A stretch of 5,083 nt of DNA, taken from contig WTGT01000216.1 in NCBI GenBank assembly GCA_011523445.1, positions 1-5,083 of the forward strand, given 5' to 3'. The notes beneath the pieces were generated by a model. It ran no database searches. It saw only the letters and a list, made by a program, of their open reading frames with translations, and had not been told where the DNA came from. The stretch is from Paracoccaceae bacterium (GTDB lineage: Bacteria > Pseudomonadota > Alphaproteobacteria > Rhodobacterales > Rhodobacteraceae). Numbering within the stretch: the first letter of the stretch is position 1; each line of letters starts with the position of its first letter. Of the stretch, positions 1 to 5,083 are shown in pieces. Position numbers and translations under genes: made by a program.

Positions 1-963
1 CTATTAGCCTCCCTATATGCAGCATATGCCATGATCCGATGCTGGTTGAATCCTGACCTGGGGCCAATTCTTCCAGTTGAGAAGCAACCTCAAACATCAC
101 CTTACTATTGGTTAGAGGCTGTAACAGTCATCTTTTCGATCGTGGTTCTTTTTGTCTTGTTCTTCATGTCCCTTTCCGGTGCTCTTGCTGGGCTGTTCCC
201 ACTATCATGGTTGATCATACCCCTGGCTTGGGGCTTAATCATGCTCTTTGGTGCCAAATGGGTCAAGAAGGTCAAACCAGGTGGATTCTATTTTTCTGAT
301 CTGTGGTATGAGTTCTTCATTGGGTTGGTACCTCCCTCGGGACTAGTGGCATTCTCTCTTGGATCTATCCTGTTTGGTTGGGCAACCCCAACTGAGGGCG
401 CAGGTTGTGGTGCAATGGGCGCGATAATACTTGCCCTTGCCTACCGAAAGTTGACCCTTGCAAAATTTTATGAAGCTCTGATCAAAACCTTGGAAATTAC
501 GGTATTGATCCTGTTCTTGGTTGCTGCTTCCAACTTCTTCGGCGCGGTCTTTTCAAGGTTGGGAACACCTACCATGCTGACCGAGATACTTCTTTCCGTA
601 GAGCTTTCGGAAACGCTTATCCTGATCATCATCATGGCTCTGATCTTTCTGTTGGGTTGGCCGCTTGAATGGGTTCCTATTGTCCTCATAATAATTCCCA
701 TCCTTATCCCTGCCCTGGACAAGATTGGGGTCAATCTTACCTGGTTTGGTATTCTGGTCGCCGTTAATTTGCAGACCGCATGGCTCAGCCCGCCAGTGGC
801 CCTATCGGCCTATTTCCTCAAGGGTGTTGTTCCGAGCTGGGATTTGGCGGATATTTACAAGGGGATGCTACAGTTCATGGTTATCCAATTGTTGGGTTTG
901 GTTCTTGTTTTTGTATTCCCGCAATTGGCTCTTTGGTTGCCAGAGTTTATTTACGGTCAATAA
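1..963 (+). CDS. TRAP transporter large permease subunit (DctM family), 5'-truncated by the window edge
   Basis: This is the C-terminal 320 residues of the 12-TM-type permease of a tripartite ATP-independent periplasmic transporter. Such inner-membrane proteins use a sodium gradient to import an organic acid or related solute delivered by a periplasmic binding protein, together with a small DctQ subunit. The frame is open from base 1, and the first ATG (base 31) lies inside a conserved stretch, RCWLNPDLGPILP, so the real start is upstream of the window. Counting residues from base 1, the conserved DctM motif ATPTE is at about 128-132, and the C-terminal block WFGILVAVNLQTAWLSPP is at about 248-265, followed by YFLKGVVP. 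Several long hydrophobic helices fill the rest. Residues about 40-85 form two additional hydrophobic stretches between the WLNP motif and the ATPTE region. The binding protein and DctQ genes are not in the window and probably lie upstream. The stop at 961-963 is 14 nt before the next gene. Family assignment is firm; the transported substrate is unknown. Confidence 0.93.
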   Translation, partial: LLASLYAAYAMIRCWLNPDLGPILPVEKQPQTSPYYWLEAVTVIFSIVVLFVLFFMSLSGALAGLFPLSWLIIPLAWGLIMLFGAKWVKKVKPGGFYFSDLWYEFFIGLVPPSGLVAFSLGSILFGWATPTEGAGCGAMGAIILALAYRKLTLAKFYEALIKTLEITVLILFLVAASNFFGAVFSRLGTPTMLTEILLSVELSETLILIIIMALIFLLGWPLEWVPIVLIIIPILIPALDKIGVNLTWFGILVAVNLQTAWLSPPVALSAYFLKGVVPSWDLADIYKGMLQFMVIQLLGLVLVFVFPQLALWLPEFIYGQ

Positions 964-965
964 GG
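962..965 (+). promoter_or_regulatory. Weak ribosome binding site of the GMC oxidoreductase gene, overlapping the permease stop codon
   Basis: AAGG overlaps the TAA stop of the permease gene and lies 12 nt before the ATG at 978, which is longer than the usual spacing. A second purine-rich stretch, AAAGAA (967-972), is closer. Either could serve. The overlap with the upstream stop codon makes translational coupling plausible, but this is inference from spacing only. Confidence 0.3.
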
Positions 966-977
966 TAAAGAATAGTC

Positions 978-2576
978 ATGGCTGACGAATTTGATTTCGC
1001 AGTAATAGGTGCTGGCTCGGCAGGCTGTGTTCTGGCGAATAGGTTGAGTTCAAACCCCAAAAACAAGGTTGTTCTTCTGGAAGCTGGGATCAGGGATTGG
1101 AATCCCTGGATTCATATTCCCATCGGATACTTTAGGACCATGCACAACCCAAGTGTTGACTGGTGTTTCGCCACAGAGCCCGACCCAGGGGTCAATGGAC
1201 GTCAAATCGATTGGCCTCGTGGAAAGGTTTTGGGTGGATCCTCATCCTTGAACGGATTGTTGTATGTTAGGGGACAACAGGAAGATTACACCAGATGGCG
1301 ACAAATGGGCAATGCCGGTTGGGATTGGGAGGATGTGCTACCTTATTTCAAAAGAGCTGAATCCTATGAAGGCGGTGGTAATGAGTTCCGGGGGGCTTCA
1401 GGCCCTCTCAGCGTATCCAGGATGCCTTTCTACCGACCGATTTGTGATGCCTGGGTCAAGGCTGCTGAGGCTAGCGGATATAAATTCAATGATGACTATA
1501 ACGGCTCACAGCAGGAAGGTGTGGGTTATTTCCAGATTACGACAAGAAACGGACGACGATGCAGTGCTGCCGTTGCCTACCTTAATCCGGTGAAAAGCAG
1601 ACCCAATCTGAAAATCATCACACGGGCCCAGGCAACCCGATTGAAACTGACAGATGGCAAGGCCACGGGCCTCTTCTATCGTGATGGTTCCGGTACAGAA
1701 AAGGAGATCAGAGTCAATGGGGAAATCGTGTTGTCTTCCGGAGCTATTGGATCCCCACACTTGCTAATGCTATCCGGCATAGGGAATGCTGAGGAATTGC
1801 AAGATGCCGGAATAGAAGTAAGGGCTGATCTCAAGGGGGTTGGCAAAAACCTTCAGGACCACTTGCAAGCCCGGGTTGTTTTCAAGTGCAACGAAAATAC
1901 CCTCAATGATGAAGCAAACAGTCTCATTGCCAAAATGGGGATGTTTTGGCAGTACGTTACCTCCCGAAGTGGGGCGATGACAATGGCTGCAAGTCTGGCG
2001 AATGGATTTATCAAGACGGGAGATCATGTCGAAACCCCCGATATTCAATTCCATGTGCAACCCTGGTCGGCTGACAGCGTTGGCAAGGGTGTTCATCACT
2101 TTTCAGCCTTTACCTCTTCCGTTTGTCAGTTGCGTCCTGAAAGCAAGGGTGAAATCAGGTTGAAATCCACTGATCCGATGGTTTACCCGGAAATACATCC
2201 AAATTATCTTGCAACTGAGACCGATTGCAGAACCATCGTTGATGGGGTAAGAATTGCCCGTAATATAGCTACTCAGTCACCCCTGAAAGAGAAGATTTCA
2301 AGTGAGTATCAGCCCGGGGAAGAAGTTCAAAGTTATGATGAAATACTCAATTGGGTCAGAGAAACCTCAACCACCATCTTTCACCCGACAGGAACCTGCA
2401 AGATGGGACCCGGGGAAGATGCCGTCGTTGATGAACAGCTAAGGGTCAAGGGCATTGATGGCTTGCGTGTAGCAGATTGTTCCATCATGCCTGAAATCGT
2501 ATCCGGCAATACCAATGCGGCAGCCATAATGATTGGTGAGAAAACCAGTGACATGATTCTTGAAGAAAACCGGTAG
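978..2576 (+). CDS. GMC-family FAD-dependent oxidoreductase (choline dehydrogenase/alcohol dehydrogenase-like)
   Basis: This 532-residue flavoprotein probably oxidises an alcohol group to an aldehyde or ketone and passes electrons to the respiratory chain or to oxygen. The N-terminal dinucleotide fold shows GAGSAG (11-16) and the acidic end of the second strand in VVLLEAG (E35). The first GMC signature, PRGKVLGGSSSLNG, is at 80-93 and the second, GAIGSPHLLMLSGIG, at 255-269. The C-terminal GMC domain covers about 385-525 and includes FHPTGTCKMG (468-477). H469 and N513 (in SGNTNAA) match the His/Asn catalytic pair of the family; their 44-residue spacing is that of His466/Asn510 in choline oxidase. 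No signal peptide is visible, so it is probably cytoplasmic or peripheral to the membrane. Length fits BetA and AlkJ-type enzymes (about 530-560). No histidine is seen in the first signature, so covalent FAD is not suggested. The ATG is chosen because the Rossmann motif begins a few residues later, as is usual. The enzyme is not assigned as BetA: no betaine-aldehyde dehydrogenase or BetI is nearby, and family members act on many alcohols. Confidence 0.95.
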   Translation: MADEFDFAVIGAGSAGCVLANRLSSNPKNKVVLLEAGIRDWNPWIHIPIGYFRTMHNPSVDWCFATEPDPGVNGRQIDWPRGKVLGGSSSLNGLLYVRGQQEDYTRWRQMGNAGWDWEDVLPYFKRAESYEGGGNEFRGASGPLSVSRMPFYRPICDAWVKAAEASGYKFNDDYNGSQQEGVGYFQITTRNGRRCSAAVAYLNPVKSRPNLKIITRAQATRLKLTDGKATGLFYRDGSGTEKEIRVNGEIVLSSGAIGSPHLLMLSGIGNAEELQDAGIEVRADLKGVGKNLQDHLQARVVFKCNENTLNDEANSLIAKMGMFWQYVTSRSGAMTMAASLANGFIKTGDHVETPDIQFHVQPWSADSVGKGVHHFSAFTSSVCQLRPESKGEIRLKSTDPMVYPEIHPNYLATETDCRTIVDGVRIARNIATQSPLKEKISSEYQPGEEVQSYDEILNWVRETSTTIFHPTGTCKMGPGEDAVVDEQLRVKGIDGLRVADCSIMPEIVSGNTNAAAIMIGEKTSDMILEENR

Positions 2577-2642
2577 AATAACTACACTAAATCCTTAGTC
2601 GAACCGGACACTCATCAAAAATAGTCGCAGGTTATCAGGTTT

Positions 2643-3911
2643 ATGGAACATTCACTTGCAGAAAGAGCAAGAAAGTCATTCCCGGGAGGAACTCTCGGGA
2701 ATTTTGATGCTGGAGTTTTCATAACCAGGGGTAAAGGCAGCAGGGTATGGGATCAGGACGGTAAGGAATATCTGGACTACCTGATGGGATCAGGACCCCT
2801 GATATTGGGTCATTCTCACCCTGAGGTTATCGAGGCTGTGGCTTCCCACTTAGATAACGGTACGACATTCATGGCCAATAACCCAATTGCACTGGAGTTG
2901 GCAGAAGAAATCATCAATGCCGTAACCTGTGCCGAGCAAGTCAGGTTCCTGTCCTCTGGATCAGAAGCGGACATGTATGCCGTCAGGTTGGCTAGAGCGC
3001 ACACGGGTAAGGACAAGATAATCAAGTTCGAGGGTGGTTATCATGGCATGGGTTCTGAAGCCCAGATGAGTTTGGCTCCAACGAAACTTGCCAATTTTCC
3101 ACAAGCGGTACCTGATAGTGCAGGAATTCAGGAATCGATCAGACGGGATACCCTTGTTGCTCCCTTCAATGATGCCAGTTTTCTTGAAAGCCTTCTGGAT
3201 GAATACGAGGGAGAAATTGCCGCGATTTTCATGGAACCGTTCCAAAGGGTAATTCCTCCCGAAGAAGGCTTTTTGGACTCCGTCCGTGCACTTTGCAACA
3301 AGCATGATGCCTTGCTCATTTTTGACGAAATTGTAACCGGCTTTCGGTTTGCCTATGGGGGTGCACAGGAAGTTTATGGTGTAGTTCCCGATATATGTAC
3401 CCTGGGGAAAATCATAGGTGGTGGTTTCCCACTTGCGGCAATTACCGGTAAAAAAGACATCATGGACCATTTTGACAAATCCATTGTTGGAAAAGACAAA
3501 TGGCTTATGATGATGGGTACCCTGTCAGGTAATCCCATTGCTTCCATTGCCGGCTTGAAAACCCTGGAAATTCTTCAACGAAAAGGATCCTACGATTTGT
3601 TGTACTCCCATGGCGAACGGATAATGGAAATCTACCGTAAATATCTGGATTTATCGAGGTTACCCTATCAGATTGTCGGGCATCCAACCCTCTTTGACAT
3701 AGTCTTTACAGACAAGTCGGTAAAAAACTATCGTGATGTCTTTTTCTCTAACAATTCAAGAAACCTTACCTTCAATAAGGTACTGAGGGAATGTGGATTG
3801 TTTAAAACACCTACCAAATTATACCCCAGTCTGGTCTTGACCGACGAAGATTTCGAGCTGACCGAAGAGGCAGTTAGGCAGGCTAGCGAAGCCATTACTT
3901 CTGTCCATTAA
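2643..3911 (+). CDS. Class III PLP-dependent aminotransferase, glutamate-1-semialdehyde aminomutase-like
   Basis: This 422-residue fold-type I PLP enzyme moves an amino group between an amine or amino acid and a carbonyl acceptor. Landmarks in order are VWDQDGKEYLDYL (35-47), GPLILGHSHP (51-60), the phosphate-binding SSGSEA (104-109), GGYHG with the ring-stacking Y133 (131-135), FDEIVTGFR (227-235) with D228 contacting the pyridine nitrogen, TLGKIIGGGFP with Schiff-base lysine K256 (253-263), and GTLSGNP with T293 for the PLP phosphate (292-298). The resemblance to HemL is strong up to GTLSGNP. The N-terminus, however, has FPGGTLGNF rather than the HemL-type GVNSPVRAF, and the C-terminus (GLFKTPTKLYPSLVLTDEDFE) lacks the usual HemL ending. 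With its setting beside a transporter and a dehydrogenase, this argues for a catabolic transaminase rather than haem synthesis. An in-frame TAG at 2622-2624 rules out a longer start. Two weak AGG sites (2629-2631 and 2637-2639) lie before the ATG at poor spacing. The substrate is unknown. Confidence 0.93.
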   Translation: MEHSLAERARKSFPGGTLGNFDAGVFITRGKGSRVWDQDGKEYLDYLMGSGPLILGHSHPEVIEAVASHLDNGTTFMANNPIALELAEEIINAVTCAEQVRFLSSGSEADMYAVRLARAHTGKDKIIKFEGGYHGMGSEAQMSLAPTKLANFPQAVPDSAGIQESIRRDTLVAPFNDASFLESLLDEYEGEIAAIFMEPFQRVIPPEEGFLDSVRALCNKHDALLIFDEIVTGFRFAYGGAQEVYGVVPDICTLGKIIGGGFPLAAITGKKDIMDHFDKSIVGKDKWLMMMGTLSGNPIASIAGLKTLEILQRKGSYDLLYSHGERIMEIYRKYLDLSRLPYQIVGHPTLFDIVFTDKSVKNYRDVFFSNNSRNLTFNKVLRECGLFKTPTKLYPSLVLTDEDFELTEEAVRQASEAITSVH

Positions 3912-3946
3912 GATACCTTGTTTCTATTACTCGATTGTGAATTAAC

Positions 3947-4885
3947 ATGACGCTATACATTACTGGAGAAGCCCTGATTGATTTTGTTCCAAGGGCCAAT
4001 GAAAATGGGGAAACGGCCTTCATTCCAAAACCAGGTGGATCACCATACAACGTTGCTTTGGCAGCCGCCCGAACAGGTTGTGAGACCTATTTTCTGGGTA
4101 ATTTTTCACATGATTTCTTTGGCGACCATTTGCTCAACCATTTGCAAAGCAATAATATCAATTGTTCCCTCATTGAAAGAAGTGACCTTCCAACTACCCT
4201 GGCTTTTGTCAGCTATGAGGATGGTGAGCCCAGATACGCCTTCTTCAACAAGAATTCGACCAACAAGAACCTGAATCCAGTTCTTGACAAGGAAACTATT
4301 ACACCAGGTAGTTTTTTGCATGTAGGTTCCATATCGCTGATTGAGCCACCAGCATCTGACAGAATTCTCAACCTGGCCTCCAAATTGGCTGACAAGGTTG
4401 TAATCACAATTGATCCAAATGTCCGAACCAATCTTATTGATGACAGGCAAAAATGGCTTAGGGAAATCAATCATTTATTTGGTCTTGCCAGTATCATCAA
4501 ACTAAGCAACAAGGACCTTGAATTCATAGCTCCAGATTTAGCACCTGAAGAGTTTGCTCATGATTTGCTGGATCAAAAAGACAGGATGATCATAATCACT
4601 GCAGGAGAAATGGGCTGTAATCTCTTCACACGGAATAATCACATTTCCAAAAAGGTTCCCAAAGTCGAGGTTAAGGATACTGTGGGTGCGGGTGATACCT
4701 TGATGGGTACAATTCATTCCTGGTTGATAAACAAAGGCATATCTACCAGGGACATGATTCAGAATCTCGAAAAAGATCAGCTTGGCGAGATGTTGGAGTT
4801 TTGTACGATTGCAGCTGCTATCAATTGCACTCGAAGTGGTTGTAATCCCCCCTACCCCGGGGAAATTGAATCCTTCTCAGAATAA
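3947..4885 (+). CDS. PfkB-family carbohydrate kinase (fructokinase-like)
   Basis: This 312-residue ribokinase-fold enzyme probably transfers phosphate from ATP to a hydroxyl group of a sugar or sugar-like substrate in the cytoplasm. The N-terminus begins at once with the first strand, GEALIDFVP (7-15), then the substrate-binding GGSPYNVALAAARTG (30-44; first PfkB signature region). DPNVR is at 156-160 and KLSNKDLEF at 185-193. The second PfkB signature, DTVGAGDT (244-251), holds the anion-hole GAG and the catalytic base D250. The C-terminal GCNPPYPGEI (298-307) resembles the end of fructokinases (GANPP-type). Length is normal for the family and all key residues are present, so it should be active. 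An in-frame TGA at 3938-3940 makes the ATG at 3947 the first possible ATG start. No Shine-Dalgarno sequence is visible in the 35 nt gap. It is probably co-transcribed with the genes before it, but whether it acts in the same pathway is open. Fructokinase is the closest named activity; other PfkB substrates cannot be excluded. Confidence 0.93.
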   Translation: MTLYITGEALIDFVPRANENGETAFIPKPGGSPYNVALAAARTGCETYFLGNFSHDFFGDHLLNHLQSNNINCSLIERSDLPTTLAFVSYEDGEPRYAFFNKNSTNKNLNPVLDKETITPGSFLHVGSISLIEPPASDRILNLASKLADKVVITIDPNVRTNLIDDRQKWLREINHLFGLASIIKLSNKDLEFIAPDLAPEEFAHDLLDQKDRMIIITAGEMGCNLFTRNNHISKKVPKVEVKDTVGAGDTLMGTIHSWLINKGISTRDMIQNLEKDQLGEMLEFCTIAAAINCTRSGCNPPYPGEIESFSE

Positions 4886-4962
4886 AGTCTCTTCGATAAA
4901 TTACCAGTTCTCAAATTGCGCCGATCTTATTTTGGGGGAATTATTTACCCATCTAGTATTCC

Positions 4963-4992
4963 GAAATCATTGAAATGATGGGCAATGATTTT
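4963..4992 (+). terminator. Candidate transcription terminator hairpin after the kinase gene
   Basis: AAATCATTG (4964-4972) and CAATGATTT (4983-4991) form a perfect 9-bp inverted repeat with a 10-nt loop, and one further G-T pair extends it to 4963/4992. It ends in TTTT. It lies 77 nt after the kinase stop codon, a sensible place for the end of the operon. The stem is AT-rich and the T run is short and partly inside the stem, so it would be weak as an intrinsic terminator. An operator or chance palindrome is also possible. Confidence 0.3.
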
Positions 4993-5001
4993 AGGCAGAG
5001 G

Positions 5002-5022
5002 TTGTTACACAAACTTTATAAT
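5002..5022 (+). promoter_or_regulatory. Possible promoter elements for a downstream transcription unit
   Basis: TATAAT (5017-5022) is a perfect match to the sigma-70 -10 consensus in a non-coding stretch between the kinase gene and the window end. No -35 box stands at the usual 16-18 nt spacing (the bases there read GGCAGA-like), and there is no extended -10 TG. The short inverted repeat TTGT-TAC-ACAA (5002-5012) just upstream could be a regulator site. A perfect hexamer can occur by chance in AT-rich DNA, so this is weak. Confidence 0.15.
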
Positions 5023-5083
5023 TCAACATAAGTCGGGCCTGATGTTAGGTTATTGTATATTGGAATTTAATGCGTGTAAATAC

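Noticed and set aside
978..2576. Assignment of the GMC gene as betA (choline dehydrogenase)
   Set aside because: The signatures are shared by the whole family and no betB, betI or choline transporter is adjacent, so a specific symbol is not supported.
2586..2599. Small hairpin ACTAA-ATCC-TTAGT between the GMC and aminotransferase genes
   Set aside because: The 5-bp AT-rich stem has no T run after it and is too weak to call a terminator or an operator.
2747..2796. Direct repeat of the 13-mer ATGGGATCAGGAC (2747-2759 and 2784-2796)
   Set aside because: Both copies encode family-conserved protein segments in different frames (VWDQDG and MGSGP), so the match is most likely chance.
2961..3470. 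A 169-codon open frame on the minus strand inside the aminotransferase gene
   Set aside because: It lies antisense to a gene with a full set of PLP-enzyme motifs, its translation shows no recognisable domain, and it is best explained as a shadow of the coding frame.
4106..4474. A 122-codon minus-strand open frame inside the kinase gene
   Set aside because: It is antisense to the conserved PfkB coding sequence and its translation has no recognisable family features.
4855..4862. The palindrome CCCCGGGG near the end of the kinase gene
   Set aside because: It encodes the expected C-terminal PYPGE segment and needs no further explanation.
5051..5066. A second -10-like sequence, TATATT, near the window end
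   Set aside because: No -35 box stands at a suitable distance, and the AT-rich context makes such hexamers common by chance.

Overview
The window looks like part of a bacterial catabolic operon read entirely on the + strand. It holds four tightly packed genes in one direction: the C-terminal part of a TRAP-transporter large permease (1-963, cut off by the window start), a GMC-family FAD oxidoreductase of the BetA/AlkJ type (978-2576), a class III PLP aminotransferase resembling glutamate-1-semialdehyde aminomutase (2643-3911), and a PfkB-family sugar kinase of the fructokinase type (3947-4885). The gaps are 14, 66 and 35 nt, and none holds a convincing terminator, so one transcript is the simplest reading. 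The last ~200 nt (4886-5083) are AT-rich and show no gene. They hold one hairpin that could end the transcript and a lone TATAAT box that could belong to the next unit.

The families point to a heterotrophic bacterium, most likely a proteobacterium. TRAP permeases with neighbouring GMC dehydrogenases and class III aminotransferases are common in marine Alpha- and Gammaproteobacteria, and the kinase has the GGSPYNVA motif often seen in proteobacterial fructokinase-like proteins. Base composition is moderate (by eye, somewhat below 50% GC). No rRNA or other marker gene is present, so a finer assignment is not supported. Shine-Dalgarno sequences are weak or absent before the three complete genes.

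Taken together, the genes suggest uptake of a small organic acid or hydroxylated/aminated compound (TRAP), FAD-dependent oxidation of a hydroxyl group to an aldehyde or ketone (GMC), and PLP-dependent transfer of an amino group to or from a carbonyl compound (aminotransferase). The kinase may phosphorylate a sugar-like product or may be an unrelated passenger. The substrate cannot be read from the sequence. No mobile element, CRISPR array, tRNA, rRNA or broken gene is visible. The window is ordinary metabolic DNA; the most interesting point is the unassigned gene combination, with a membrane insertion in the permease second.
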